Positions 43,301-52,607 of a stretch of 64,000 nucleotides of DNA are shown piece by piece (positions within the stretch are counted from its first letter, which is position 1; the number at the start of each line of letters is the position of its first letter). This DNA is from Sphingobacteriaceae bacterium. Its GTDB lineage: Bacteria > Bacteroidota > Bacteroidia > Sphingobacteriales > Sphingobacteriaceae. Location of the stretch: positions 186,001-250,000 of the forward strand of contig JAQSWM010000005.1 in assembly GCA_029266635.1 (NCBI GenBank). The letters run 5' to 3'. The position numbers and the translations under genes are program-made. Below the pieces are notes generated by a model, which saw only the letters and a program-made list of their open reading frames with translations, did not search any database and was not told the DNA's origin.

Positions 43301-46300
43301 TTATAAGTTGTGCGGAAAGCTGCCCGTGCGAAGCCATCACGTAGATTTTTTACATTCACCAGCAATGATTGCTCATTGATGTAAGTTGATGCCTGGAAAT
43401 TGCTTACATCTTTTTCACGCTCAATACCTGGCGGAACAACGTAAGGAATCGGTGTGCGCTTGCCATTTTCTTCGATATTGATGGTCCCTACATCTAAGGT
43501 GGAATTGTCAAGCCCCGGGCTTGTGCCGAGTGCGGGGTCAACCAGAACCTTTGCCGGGCTATTTTCCGCATTGTACCTGCGCCATTCTCCACGCACAAGC
43601 TGGAGCCGGGCCATACGCATCACAACTGTATCGGTGAAGTTGGTGAGGAACATCCTGATAAAACGAATAGACTTGAAATCCTGGATATTGCCTACCTTCT
43701 GCTGAAACTGCGCAATAGGAATCCGGAACTGGTACCAGTTTACGGTCTGTGTATTTCCATTCGCCAGCTTCACGGTAGAAGCAACCCTATCAGTAATGAA
43801 GTTTTGTCCAACCTGCATATCCTGAGGGCGAACAGAGACTTTGTACTGAAAATACTCGTCAGTAAGCGAAGAGTTGTTATCACGATTGATGTCCTCGCCG
43901 TCCGGTAATGAGGTAGATGCTGTGTTGTCTATGCCGGTTTCAGCCAAAGACTGAGCTGTGGTTTTTGAGTTTCCTTCAAGGCCGTTGTAACGCTCGTAGC
44001 GTTTTAAAATACCTGCATTGATTTGGTCCAGATTGTCGCCGCGATAATATTGGTAATCGTCTGCCGCGGGATCGGCTGCTACTTGAGCGGCAGCAGCGGC
44101 GTTCAGCTGACCTTTCGCCTGATTTACAAAGGTGGAAAATGTTTGATTTTCCTCAGCATTGCCCAAACCGTCAAGGCCCACATCCTGAAACTGTCTTGCG
44201 GCAGGGTCATTATCGAATGCCTGGATAACGGGCTGTAGTTTCGGTACTTTTCCCCAAGTCGTGGCATCGGTTCTGGCTGGGTCGCCATCTGAAGGTAAGC
44301 CGTTTTCCAGCTCCTTTCGGCCATCCTTCAAAATATCTTCAGACACGCTGCCCAAATTGAAATAAAGATCTCCACCTGGCGATGTGGGCTTATAGATGAA
44401 AGGATCCATCACCCACATTTCAATGTAGTCGATGTTCAGCGCTTCAAAATCTGTGGTTTCAAGTTTCCTGAAAATTCCGCCCCAGCGGCTGCGTGGGTTT
44501 GAGAGGCTTCCATCGGGGTTAAGTCCGGAGCTTGAGAAATTATATTGGCCCCGCTGTGTTGGATAATAAGCCAGATCAAAGGTTGGCAAAGTTAGGGGTT
44601 GACCGGTTGCCGACTGCTTGAACGGAAACACCTCCTGCTCGAAAACCTGCCGCACATAATGGTTCGACTGCTCGTTCCGATTGCCTTTAATGTTCGCTGG
44701 AGTTAGTGAGTTGCTGGTGTTAAAGAAGATCGGGTCGATAGTGTAAAACGCCAGGCGGGCACGATTAAAGCCATAAGCTAAGTTGCCCGTGAGTTGCGAT
44801 TCAGGGAACAATTGAGGTGTACCTGAAATCTGCCAGCTGATAGGGCTTTTGATATCTACAACCGAGCGGCTGCCTTCAAAGTCATCAAGGTAACTGGCGC
44901 CGTTGCGGCTTCCGGCGAAGTTAAGTGCGGCTGGATGACCGGGAATGAGCTTGGCAAATTCTCCTGCAAAAGTTACTGAAGACGGCTCTTTTGTATTGAT
45001 GAACGGGATTTTGTCGACCAACCTTGTTAGCAGCCTTGATGGCGAGCTGTAGTTGGCGTCAAGGCCCATAATGGTATTCGAAATGGCTTCTTCACCGATG
45101 TTTATCTTTTGCGTGAGCGGCTTCTCGGTAAGATTCATGATCGTGCCGCCGAGGTTCAACTTGTTGCTTACGCGATAGTCAAACCTGCTGCCAAACAGCG
45201 ACCGTTGCTGCAATCCAAAAAGCTCATTGTTTTCCAGCTTAATTTTTATGGGTTGCCCGGAGTTGAGCAAAGCCGAGTTCAAGATTTTCACTCGCCCGAT
45301 GTTGTAATCCACCGTGAAATCTGCGCCTTCTTGCAGAGGCAAGGTTCCCGATGTAACCTGAACCGATCCCTGAGGGATGTTAATTGCGTTTAACTGGAAT
45401 TCTGAACCAACTTCCGACTGGTACGTTCCGCGGATGATGTAGCGGTTTAATCTTGTGAATAGTTGTTGAGCAACCACTTTGGTAGAATCGTAGAGGGGTT
45501 GATAAACGTACTTCTGGATAAGTGTTTGTTCTGCAACCGGTATGAATTGATTGGCAAGATCAGATCCGAACGGCTCCAGCACAGGGAACATTATTCTTCC
45601 GTTCAAAGGATCAATTGTAATACCCCGTGTAAAGTTCAGCCCCACAGAAACGCCCTGGCTGTTACCCAAATTGCCGCCCGAAAGAGGATTATTGTTGAAA
45701 TTGTTATTTACGTTAATCGCTTGGTTTGAAGAACCGTCTCCGTCCAGAAAATCGAAATAGCCGTCAGGCTTTTTATCGTTTTGCTGATTAAGTCTGTCAA
45801 GCCCTGTGAGCTGCAGCCAAAGCTTGCCATTTGTATTTTGCCCTTCGCTGATAAGTGGGCGCTCCACACCTGAATTTTCATCTAACCTGAAAATATCCAG
45901 CTTAAAACCCGCACGGCTTACTTGGTAAGCACCCAGCGAATAGATGTTTTTCATCATCAAATCCCAGGTAGGAAGGTTGGTCTTGAGCGTTTCGTTTTTC
46001 AAGAGCTTTACAAACAACACCTGCGGGTTAGCAGGCTCCACGTTAATATCTGTAGAAAACTCGCCAACCTGATACTCCACCCCGCCAACTGTGTAGCGAT
46101 AAGCCACAGCCAAAACCTCATCCGCATTAAGCGCACTGTTCAATGAAATGTAGCCAAGTTGCGGGTTGATTGTAAACTCACGTTCGGTCAGTTTACGTGC
46201 GTAAGTGAGCTTCACATAATTGTCTGTACCGCCGGTTCCCTGAAAATAGGTGTTAATGTCGTTAGAATTTGTGAACCTGGCTCCGGCTGGTAGGTTTTGA

Positions 46301-47487
46301 AGCAGGTTGTTGGATTGCTGAGTAAACCCGGGACCTTGAAAAGCAGCCGGAAACTGAGAAAAGCCTGCGCCACCCTGTATCTGAGCGGTGTTGTAGGGAT
46401 TGTTTTCACCGAGATCAAGGAAAGCCAGTACATCCCGCGAGTCAACTGTGCTGTTGTTCCGGTTGGTAACCCAAACTTCCATTCTGGTAATGTTGATGTT
46501 GGATGTGATGATCGGTGCATTTGCCAGGGCCCGGTTGTAGTTATTTCTAAAGTATTGCGATAGAAAGTAATGCTTATTGGCTTCGTAATTATCCGCCGAA
46601 AGGCTAAATTCATTCTGCTGGGAGCCGTTGGCGATGGTGATCTCTTTGGTTTGCGATTTCTGCTGGGAAAAGATTGTGGTCACATTCATCCTGCCGAATT
46701 GCAGCTGCGTTTTTAAGCCAAAGAGCGCCTGGCTTCCGGAGATAAGCGTGGAGCTTAATGGCAGGCTCACATTTCCGGCTTCTATTTTCTGGATGATTTC
46801 GTCAGGACGGCCGGTATAATCCAGCTTCATCTGATTTTCAAAGTCAAACTGCGCTTCGGTATTGTAGTTTGTCGTGATCCGCAGTTTTTCTCCGATCTGG
46901 CCTACCAGATTCATCTGGATTCTTTGGTCAAAATCAAAATTCCCTTGCTTCCGCTGACGCTCGTTGAATAACGGGTTTTCGTTTTTGTTCACTCGTCCTG
47001 ACAAGGTAAGCTCGGCAGCGCCCTGCGGCCGGATGTCTATCGTTGAACCGCCAAATATTTTCTCAAACGCTCTGTTATCAATTACAATAGGAGGTATAAA
47101 GCCGGGTGCACGGGCTTGCGACACCGGTACATCCGAAAGCTCACGCCAATAATCATTCTTCAGGCGCTCAGCCTGAAAACGTTGATATTGATCAATGGTG
47201 AGATACTGAGGAGGGCGGAAAGACTGGCTGCCCACACGCTCGCGAATAATGTATTGTTTTGTGAGAGGATCAAACTCAACTGAACGTTGAATGTTAGCCG
47301 GATTAGGGAGATAAAAGCCCGGCGGTTTCTTCAGTTGAAGCGATGGCGAATCCTTAAAGGGGTAAAGAAGCTTTGAAGAATCGGCCTTGGACTTGCCCAG
47401 GTTTTGCGCATTTGCATCAAAGCATAGCAGCAGGGCAATACCACAGCAGAGTACTTTTGGAAAGTTAAAAGTAAAGAAGTTTCTCAA
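40312..47487 (-). CDS. sprA: Type IX secretion system outer-membrane translocon SprA (Sov), 2391 aa
   Basis: The giant outer-membrane barrel through which type IX substrates exit; also required for gliding where that exists. A signal peptide ends at DANAQ (28). Family landmarks run through the protein: RPPQYLTIDQYQRFQ, FEKIFGGSTIDIRPQG, LTLSGRVNKNENPLFN, FDQRIQMNLVGQIGEKL near the N-terminus, the LDDFEGSRSVVDIKSP segment mid-protein, and aromatic beta-strand sequence to the terminal LRFTLQ. The length is close to the roughly 2400 residues of Flavobacterium SprA. Small insertions (for example AAAAAQVAADPAADD around 1140) are loop-like. It lies 19 bases downstream of ruvA in a maeB-ruvA-sprA unit. 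Confidence 0.95.
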   Translation of the reverse strand: MRNFFTFNFPKVLCCGIALLLCFDANAQNLGKSKADSSKLLYPFKDSPSLQLKKPPGFYLPNPANIQRSVEFDPLTKQYIIRERVGSQSFRPPQYLTIDQYQRFQAERLKNDYWRELSDVPVSQARAPGFIPPIVIDNRAFEKIFGGSTIDIRPQGAAELTLSGRVNKNENPLFNERQRKQGNFDFDQRIQMNLVGQIGEKLRITTNYNTEAQFDFENQMKLDYTGRPDEIIQKIEAGNVSLPLSSTLISGSQALFGLKTQLQFGRMNVTTIFSQQKSQTKEITIANGSQQNEFSLSADNYEANKHYFLSQYFRNNYNRALANAPIITSNINITRMEVWVTNRNNSTVDSRDVLAFLDLGENNPYNTAQIQGGAGFSQFPAAFQGPGFTQQSNNLLQNLPAGARFTNSNDINTYFQGTGGTDNYVKLTYARKLTEREFTINPQLGYISLNSALNADEVLAVAYRYTVGGVEYQVGEFSTDINVEPANPQVLFVKLLKNETLKTNLPTWDLMMKNIYSLGAYQVSRAGFKLDIFRLDENSGVERPLISEGQNTNGKLWLQLTGLDRLNQQNDKKPDGYFDFLDGDGSSNQAINVNNNFNNNPLSGGNLGNSQGVSVGLNFTRGITIDPLNGRIMFPVLEPFGSDLANQFIPVAEQTLIQKYVYQPLYDSTKVVAQQLFTRLNRYIIRGTYQSEVGSEFQLNAINIPQGSVQVTSGTLPLQEGADFTVDYNIGRVKILNSALLNSGQPIKIKLENNELFGLQQRSLFGSRFDYRVSNKLNLGGTIMNLTEKPLTQKINIGEEAISNTIMGLDANYSSPSRLLTRLVDKIPFINTKEPSSVTFAGEFAKLIPGHPAALNFAGSRNGASYLDDFEGSRSVVDIKSPISWQISGTPQLFPESQLTGNLAYGFNRARLAFYTIDPIFFNTSNSLTPANIKGNRNEQSNHYVRQVFEQEVFPFKQSATGQPLTLPTFDLAYYPTQRGQYNFSSSGLNPDGSLSNPRSRWGGIFRKLETTDFEALNIDYIEMWVMDPFIYKPTSPGGDLYFNLGSVSEDILKDGRKELENGLPSDGDPARTDATTWGKVPKLQPVIQAFDNDPAARQFQDVGLDGLGNAEENQTFSTFVNQAKGQLNAAAAAQVAADPAADDYQYYRGDNLDQINAGILKRYERYNGLEGNSKTTAQSLAETGIDNTASTSLPDGEDINRDNNSSLTDEYFQYKVSVRPQDMQVGQNFITDRVASTVKLANGNTQTVNWYQFRIPIAQFQQKVGNIQDFKSIRFIRMFLTNFTDTVVMRMARLQLVRGEWRRYNAENSPAKVLVDPALGTSPGLDNSTLDVGTINIEENGKRTPIPYVVPPGIEREKDVSNFQASTYINEQSLLVNVKNLRDGFARAAFRTTYNDFRSYRRIEMFIHAESDQPLNDNEVSGILRIGGDNQDNYYEYEVPLKVTNPGSRDPESIWPAANKIDVELLKFQQAKTARNAAKLNGLPWPINVPFKYSDGANTITVMGQPDLSKVRVYMLGIRNPLRNPANPGGDDGLDKTAQVWFNELRLTDFDERGGWASTARMNAKLADFADVTISGSKSTVGFGSIDKRVSERNRDDDRLFDISSNIELGKFFPERSGIKIPVFVNYSSQISMPQYDPRTPDIELKSALNSVPRSVRDSIRFNAEDYTTRRSINFTNVRKIKTGTGAKNHLWDIENFSGTYAFNEFYHHDFINQLTLQKTYNAALGYNFTDNPKSYSPFSKLIKSNSLALLRDFNFSLLPSLLNFRIDVNRLYSENTLRDNDPNNFIPIRTTYNKNFLVSRLYGIGWNLTKSLTLDFNATNYSTIDEPEGRVNGLVRDTIFENLKRLGRTTDYSHVLNLNYNVPINKIPGLDWVNLNARYGTTFFWQSEPLLTLKDPSIDFGNNIQNSREIQLNPTLNFTGLYNKFGFVRRANDLAAKGFGSTFVRMLTSIKNVSGTYLKKEGTFLPGYLPRTKLLGYDFNADAPGWDFLFGSQSDIRQRALDNGWITRDTLQNQLYVTTLREEMNLRGTIEPIRDLRIDITAQRSQSKNFSTNFRFSNATNSFTSLSPVTNGDYSISFLSLRTAFGKDEANGTSKLFRQFEANREIISRRLAQQNPNSGGQSAGYADGYGKNSQDVVVGAFLAAYTGKDASKSSLNMFPKIPVPNWRITYNGLTKFDVFNKFFESFVVNHTYRSSYIINSFNSLIRYSEANGAVNVRDVNNNFLPKYQFGQVTLFEQFVPLIGIDTRLKNSLTASFEYRKSRALSLSLSNSQLAQQNDKSIVFGFGYRSSNFRFPFGLLSGTKLNNDLNFKLDFALNDRKTVIYRADVVDAEVSSGAKNISYRPSIDYVLNQRFNIRLFYDGNITKPYTSQTFNTAFSNFGTSLRFTLQ

Positions 47488-47506
47488 GCCCCGGATTATT
47501 TGATAA

Positions 47507-48091
47507 TTATAAGCTTTTCAGTGCAATCTTGATCAGTTGTTCAACTGATAGATTTTCTCCCCCATTTCCCATCGCCTGAACTAAAGCTTTTTCCGCAAGG
47601 TTGCGTGCAAAGCCCAGCATAATCAATGCTGTTAACGCTTCATCCTTAGCCGTATTATGCAGCGGCATAGAAATTAAAGTGTCTGGTCCTTCTTTCTTCA
47701 GTTTATCCTGAAGCTCTAAAATTATTCGTTGTGCAGATTTTGGCCCGATGCCTTTTATTCGCTGAATAAGCGGAACATCGCCTTTAACAATTGCGGTTTG
47801 TATTTCTGTCGGAGTAATGGAGGATAGGATCATCCTTCCGGTGTTTGCGCCAATGCCCGATACCGAGATCAGGTGCAGGAACAAGCGGCGCTCGCCTTCT
47901 TCGGCAAAGCCGTAAAGCGTATGTGCATCCTCTTTAACATGCAGCCATGTAAATAGCTTGCAACGCTCTTTATCAGCAATGCTGGAAAAAGTATTCAAGG
48001 AAATGTTGATGTGATAGCCCACCCCGCCCGCGTCAATCACGACGTACGTTGGGCATTTGAAGGCTAGCTTCCCATCAATGTAGTCATACAT
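47507..48091 (-). CDS. ruvA: Holliday junction branch-migration protein RuvA
   Basis: DNA-binding subunit of RuvAB. Domain I is the OB fold (MYDYIDGKLAFKCPTYVVID, 1-62). Domain II holds two helix-hairpin-helix motifs (LISVSGIGANTGRMIL and IQRIKGIGPKSAQRII), and domain III (about 148-194, KDEALTALIMLGFARNLAEKAL) contacts RuvB. Length 194 is standard. It begins directly after the maeB stop (0-base gap); ruvB and ruvC are not in the window. Confidence 0.96.
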   Translation of the reverse strand: MYDYIDGKLAFKCPTYVVIDAGGVGYHINISLNTFSSIADKERCKLFTWLHVKEDAHTLYGFAEEGERRLFLHLISVSGIGANTGRMILSSITPTEIQTAIVKGDVPLIQRIKGIGPKSAQRIILELQDKLKKEGPDTLISMPLHNTAKDEALTALIMLGFARNLAEKALVQAMGNGGENLSVEQLIKIALKSL

Positions 48092-50425
48092 CTATTTTGC
48101 TGCTTTAGGTTTGCGGCTAAAGATACTTTTTCGCCGCACATGATTTTCATTTTCTGCCCGGCCCTCTTTGGCCTGCACGTCTACCACGGCTATTGTTACC
48201 ATGTTCACAATTTCTCTTACCGAACTGCCTAATTGCAAAACATGCACCGGCTTGTTCAGCCCGAGCAAGATCGGCCCAACGGCCTCAGCACCGCCAAGTT
48301 CCTGCAAAATTTTGTATGAAATATTTCCAGACTCCAGATTCGGGAAGACAAGCGTATTTGCCGCCGCTCCGGTTAGCGAGCTGAATGGAAAGTTATCTTT
48401 AAGCAACTGCGGATTGGTAGCGAAGTTAGCCTGCATCTCGCCATCAACAATAATGTCGGGGCGTTTTTCGTGGAGAATGCGGGTAGCCATGCGGGTTTTA
48501 ACCGGCACATCGCCTTCATGCGAGCCAAAATTCGAGAACGACAGGATTGCAATACGTGGTGTGATATTGAACTTTTTAACGGTATCATTTATCAGGATGG
48601 TGATATCTACCAATTCATCAACCGTAGGATTTTCGTTGATAGTTGTATCGCCGAAAAACACAGGTCCTTTTTTGGTGAGCATCATATACATCCCTGCAAC
48701 CCGGTTGATGCCAGGAGCGGTGCCGATTATCTGCAATGCGGGGCGTACTGTTGCTCCATAATCTTTTGTCAGGCCAGAAATCATGGCATCCGCTTCGCCG
48801 AACTGAACCATGGAGGCACCGAAATAATTCCGGTCACGCATCATTTTTTGCGCCTGGAAAAAGTTCACCCCCCGTCTCTGCCGCTTTTTGTACAAGAAAT
48901 CGGAGTACTCGTTCATTTTAGCAGTCTCCTCTGCCGGATCTATGATCTGCACGCCTTCAAGTTCAAGTGCGCTTTCCGCGATGATCTTTTTGATCTTGTT
49001 TTTATCGCCTAAAAGGATAGGGATTGCGATGCCGTCTTCTTTTACAATCTGAGCAGCTTTTAGTATTTTATAGTTATCTGCTTCCGCGAAGATGATGCGT
49101 TTCGGCGATGATTTCGCTTTATTGATAACTGAGCGCATGATGGCATCATCCAACCCGAGGCGGCGTTTCAACTCATCGTTATAGGCTTCCCAATCAGTGA
49201 TAGTTTTCCTTGCCACGCCCGAAGCGATAGCAGCTTTGGCAACAGCCGGAGAAACCTCGGTGATAAGTCGCAAATCCATTGGCTTAGGGATGATGTAATC
49301 TTTCCCGAACTTCAAATTCGTAGTGTTGTAGGCCATGTTCACAGATTCAGGAACGGGTTGTTTCGCCAGTTCGGCGATTGCCCTTACCGCTGCAATCTTC
49401 ATTTCTTCATTAATCGCGGTAGCCCTTACATCGAGTGCGCCCCGGAAAATGTAAGGAAAGCCAAGTACATTATTTACCTGGTTCGGATAATCAGAACGGC
49501 CTGTTGCCATGATGATGTCTTTGCGGGTTTGTACTGCAAGTTCATAGGCAATCTCGGGATCCGGATTTGCCATGGCAAACACAATTGGGTTCTTAGCCAT
49601 GGTTTTCAGAGCAGCAGCACTCAAAACGTTGGCTGACGACAAGCCGATGAAAACATCCGCATCTTGAACGGCTTCATCAAGCGTGCTGATGGTGCGTGTA
49701 GTAGCAAATTCGGCTTTTATGGCATCCAGTTTTTCCCGATCGCTGCGGATGACGCCCGATCGATCGAGCATCACAATATTTTCTTTGCGTGCGCCGAGGC
49801 TTACATACAATCTGGTACAAGAAATGGCTGCTGCGCCTGCGCCATTCACCACGATTTTAATCTTGTCCATGCGCTTTTTCTGCACTTCGCATGCGTTTAG
49901 CAGTGCGGCGGCAGAGATGATGGCCGTGCCGTGCTGGTCATCATGCATCACAGGAATGTTCATCTCAGCCTTTAGCCTTCGCTCAATTTCGAAGCATTCC
50001 GGCGCCTTAATATCCTCCAGGTTTACGCCACCAAAAGTTGGCTCTAAAGCTTTGACTATCGTGATAAATTCTTCTACGTTTTTAGTGTCGAGTTCCAGGT
50101 CGAACACGTCTATATCTGCAAAGATTTTAAACAGCAGCCCCTTTCCTTCCATTACCGGCTTGCCTGCAGCGGGACCGATATCGCCGAGTCCCAAAACCGC
50201 TGTACCATTGCTTATTACCGCTACTAAATTCCCCTTAGCAGTGTATTTATAAACATCGTCTGGCGTTTCTGCAATGCGTAAGCATGGCTCTGCGACGCCT
50301 GGAGAATATGCTAAAGAAAGATCGCGTTGAGAGTTTGTAGGCTTAGTAGGCAGTACTTGAATCTTGCCCGGGCGCCCCTGTGAATGATAGTCTAGTGCGT
50401 CCTGCTTCCGGTTTGTTTTGCCCAT
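48092..50425 (-). CDS. maeB: NADP-dependent malic enzyme with C-terminal phosphotransacetylase-like domain, 777 aa
   Basis: Oxidative decarboxylation of malate to pyruvate. The malic enzyme half (1 to about 430) has [13 protein letters not shown], the metal/substrate block [15 protein letters not shown], and the Rossmann loop [10 protein letters not shown]. The phosphotransacetylase-like half (about 440-765) has [35 protein letters not shown] and [11 protein letters not shown]. In MaeB enzymes the second domain is regulatory, binding acetyl-CoA, rather than a proven acetyltransferase. The C-terminal 20 residues are basic and variable. It heads the maeB-ruvA-sprA operon. Confidence 0.95.
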   Translation of the reverse strand: MGKTNRKQDALDYHSQGRPGKIQVLPTKPTNSQRDLSLAYSPGVAEPCLRIAETPDDVYKYTAKGNLVAVISNGTAVLGLGDIGPAAGKPVMEGKGLLFKIFADIDVFDLELDTKNVEEFITIVKALEPTFGGVNLEDIKAPECFEIERRLKAEMNIPVMHDDQHGTAIISAAALLNACEVQKKRMDKIKIVVNGAGAAAISCTRLYVSLGARKENIVMLDRSGVIRSDREKLDAIKAEFATTRTISTLDEAVQDADVFIGLSSANVLSAAALKTMAKNPIVFAMANPDPEIAYELAVQTRKDIIMATGRSDYPNQVNNVLGFPYIFRGALDVRATAINEEMKIAAVRAIAELAKQPVPESVNMAYNTTNLKFGKDYIIPKPMDLRLITEVSPAVAKAAIASGVARKTITDWEAYNDELKRRLGLDDAIMRSVINKAKSSPKRIIFAEADNYKILKAAQIVKEDGIAIPILLGDKNKIKKIIAESALELEGVQIIDPAEETAKMNEYSDFLYKKRQRRGVNFFQAQKMMRDRNYFGASMVQFGEADAMISGLTKDYGATVRPALQIIGTAPGINRVAGMYMMLTKKGPVFFGDTTINENPTVDELVDITILINDTVKKFNITPRIAILSFSNFGSHEGDVPVKTRMATRILHEKRPDIIVDGEMQANFATNPQLLKDNFPFSSLTGAAANTLVFPNLESGNISYKILQELGGAEAVGPILLGLNKPVHVLQLGSSVREIVNMVTIAVVDVQAKEGRAENENHVRRKSIFSRKPKAAK

Positions 50426-50451
50426 TTAAATAGGTGTGTTGGTAAGTGGGG

Positions 50452-50459
50452 CAAAATTA
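50452..50459 (-). promoter_or_regulatory. -7 box of the maeB-ruvA-sprA unit
   Basis: On the minus strand TAATTTTG matches TAnnTTTG and lies 26 bases before the maeB ATG (50425). No clear -33 element. Confidence 0.4.
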
Positions 50460-50518
50460 CAATTCTTTTTTTGTTTGAGCCGGTTGTAAAGTTAGAGCAG
50501 GCTGCAGTTAGTGGTTGT

Positions 50519-51208
50519 TTATATCAAATCAAAGGCCCTCGCATATTCCGCTACTTCATACGAGGAATTTACATTCAGCTTCTGCCTGATATTGCGGCGG
50601 TGGGTATCTGCTGTGGCTGCAGAGATGTGGAGTTTTTCTGCAATTTCGATCGAGCTTAGTCCGAGTGCCATAAACTTCAACACTTCCTGTTCCCGTTTGC
50701 CGAGCTTCGAGAACTGGTTGTAGTGCTTCCGAAGAAAATCATTTTCGTCGAGCAGCCGTGACACTTTGCTGGTGATATGCTGTAGTGGATCTACAGGGAA
50801 AGCCATGGTAACGGTGAGAACCGGTATGCCTTCTTCATTTCGTAGCAAGACTTTCATGGTGCTAAGATGCCATATCCAATTGCCATCGGTAGCCGTGCGC
50901 ACCTGTTGAAAGAAGCTAATCGCTTCATCGGTGTTTTTGCTAAGCATCTCTTTTATTTTCGGGAGGTATCTGGCGGCGTCGTGAGGGTTGAAGAAGCGGC
51001 TGTGATACTCTTCAGAGCTTAGTTCCTTCACCTCTTCCAGGCTGATGCCAAGTGGCTTTAAGCCCGCTTCCGACATGTATTGCACTTTGAAGTCATGCAC
51101 GGTATGTACAATAACCACGCCCGGCAACTCCCCCGACACGCCGGCAACTTTATTGATCTTTTCCTGCATGAGCAGTTCCAGATCGCGAGGGGGGGCTAAG
51201 CTTTCCAT
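50519..51208 (-). CDS. LuxR-type transcriptional regulator with N-terminal PAS-like sensor, 229 aa
   Basis: Residues about 25-150 have a PAS-like pattern (GVVIVHTVHDFKVQYMSEAG, LGISLEEVKELSSEEYHS, ISFFQQVRTATDGNWIWH, VLTVTMAFPVDP). The C-terminal 60 residues are a LuxR helix-turn-helix: LGKREQEVLKFMALGLSS, EIAEKLHISAATADTHRR, IRQKLNVNSSYE. There is no receiver aspartate pocket, so it is not a classical response regulator. It starts 2 bases after murF and is probably co-transcribed with it. Target genes unknown. Confidence 0.87.
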   Translation of the reverse strand: MESLAPPRDLELLMQEKINKVAGVSGELPGVVIVHTVHDFKVQYMSEAGLKPLGISLEEVKELSSEEYHSRFFNPHDAARYLPKIKEMLSKNTDEAISFFQQVRTATDGNWIWHLSTMKVLLRNEEGIPVLTVTMAFPVDPLQHITSKVSRLLDENDFLRKHYNQFSKLGKREQEVLKFMALGLSSIEIAEKLHISAATADTHRRNIRQKLNVNSSYEVAEYARAFDLI

Positions 51209-51210
51209 GG

Positions 51211-52524
51211 TTATAAAAGTTCAGTTAGCGTTTCCAGCTTCATACCTCTTGATCCTTTCACCAGAACCACTGCATCTTTGATTGGGTTCTTTCCAAGCGC
51301 TTCTGCTGCCAGCTGAGTGTCGGAGTAAAATTCAGCGTCAATAATGCTCGAAGATTTAGAAAATTCTTTTCCGATAAATATTCGTCTGTAAGCACCCACT
51401 TCCATCGCTTTCTCAAGCACGGCTTTATGCTCTTCTGCCGACTCTTCGCCCAATTCAAACATATCCCCTAAGATGAATGCTTTGTTATCTCCCTGCATTG
51501 AATGGAGATTGTCCAGTGCTACTGCCATGCTGCTGGGATTTGCGTTGTAATAATCGCACACCAGCGTATTATTGCTGGTTTTTACTATTTGCGAACGGTT
51601 ATTTGTAGGATGATAAGCATCTATGCCAGCATTTACCTCCAGAGTTGTAAGCCCGAAGAAAATGCCTATCGCAATAGCTGCGAGCAAGTTTTCCAGGTTA
51701 TAAGTTCCGGTAAGATGAGAGTTGGCAATTTGTGGGTTGTTATCAAATTCTGTTAATTCCCTTTTCCACGATACGGTGAGGAAAGGATCTGAAGAAACAA
51801 GCCTGCCGTTCACGTAGCAATCGGCACCCTGACCATAGCACACCATTTTTTCCACTCCAGCCTTCCGGCTCATGCTCATCAGATCATGATTGTCGCGGTT
51901 TATGAAAGCTGTTCCGGTGTTTTGCGCCAAATATTGGTACAGCTCGCCCTTGCCGATCTTCACTCCCTCAAATCCGCCGAAGCCTTCCAGGTGCGCCTTG
52001 CCGACGTTGGTAATGAGCCCGTGTGTCGGTTGCGAGATGCTGCATAAAAACTCAATTTCTTTTTGATGATTGGCTCCCATCTCCACAATTGCCATCTCAA
52101 TATCGCTGCTTATCGACAGGATTGTAAGCGGCACACCGATGTGATTGTTGAGATTGCCTTCCGTAGCGAACGTTTTGAACCTTTGGCTTAAAACAGAGTT
52201 AATCAACTCCTTGCTTGTTGTTTTTCCGTTGCTTCCTGTTATCCCGATGAAGGGAATTTGCTGTTGTCTGCGATGATGGCGGGCGAGGTCCTGAAGTGCG
52301 ACAAGAACATCGTCTACCAAAATGTAGCGATCATCGTCCCGATAGCCGGCAGCATCGATCACCGCATACGCAGCGCCTAACTCCAATGCCTTTGCAGCAA
52401 AGGTATTTGCATCAAAGTTTTCCCCCTTTAAAGCAAAGAAAATGCACCCAGCCGAAATTTTCCTGGTATCGGTGCAAATAGTGGGATGGTCGAGGTAGAT
52501 CTCGTAAAGCTGTTCGGTATTCAT
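51211..52524 (-). CDS. murF: UDP-N-acetylmuramoyl-tripeptide--D-alanyl-D-alanine ligase
   Basis: Adds D-Ala-D-Ala to the muramoyl tripeptide, the last cytoplasmic amino-acid step of peptidoglycan precursor synthesis. The Mur ligase features are GCIFFALKGENFDANTF, the P-loop GITGSNGKTTSKEL, MAIVEMGANHQKEI, TNVGKAHLEGFGG, YNLENLLAAIAIG, and VCDYYNANPSSM with the carbamylated-lysine and dipeptide region. 437 residues is normal. It lies outside the dcw cluster, as is common in Bacteroidota, and is followed by the LuxR regulator. Confidence 0.95.
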   Translation of the reverse strand: MNTEQLYEIYLDHPTICTDTRKISAGCIFFALKGENFDANTFAAKALELGAAYAVIDAAGYRDDDRYILVDDVLVALQDLARHHRRQQQIPFIGITGSNGKTTSKELINSVLSQRFKTFATEGNLNNHIGVPLTILSISSDIEMAIVEMGANHQKEIEFLCSISQPTHGLITNVGKAHLEGFGGFEGVKIGKGELYQYLAQNTGTAFINRDNHDLMSMSRKAGVEKMVCYGQGADCYVNGRLVSSDPFLTVSWKRELTEFDNNPQIANSHLTGTYNLENLLAAIAIGIFFGLTTLEVNAGIDAYHPTNNRSQIVKTSNNTLVCDYYNANPSSMAVALDNLHSMQGDNKAFILGDMFELGEESAEEHKAVLEKAMEVGAYRRIFIGKEFSKSSSIIDAEFYSDTQLAAEALGKNPIKDAVVLVKGSRGMKLETLTELL

Positions 52525-52607
52525 AGGTTTGTTGTCGCAATTTAATATTTGAAATACAAACTTGCATTTTGTACCAGTGTTTTAGTGCTTATACCTATTT
52601 TAGGATC

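Noticed and set aside
52569-52607. TTG start extending the M14 peptidase
   Set aside because: It would place 13 polar/aromatic residues ahead of a complete signal peptide that begins at ATG 52608.
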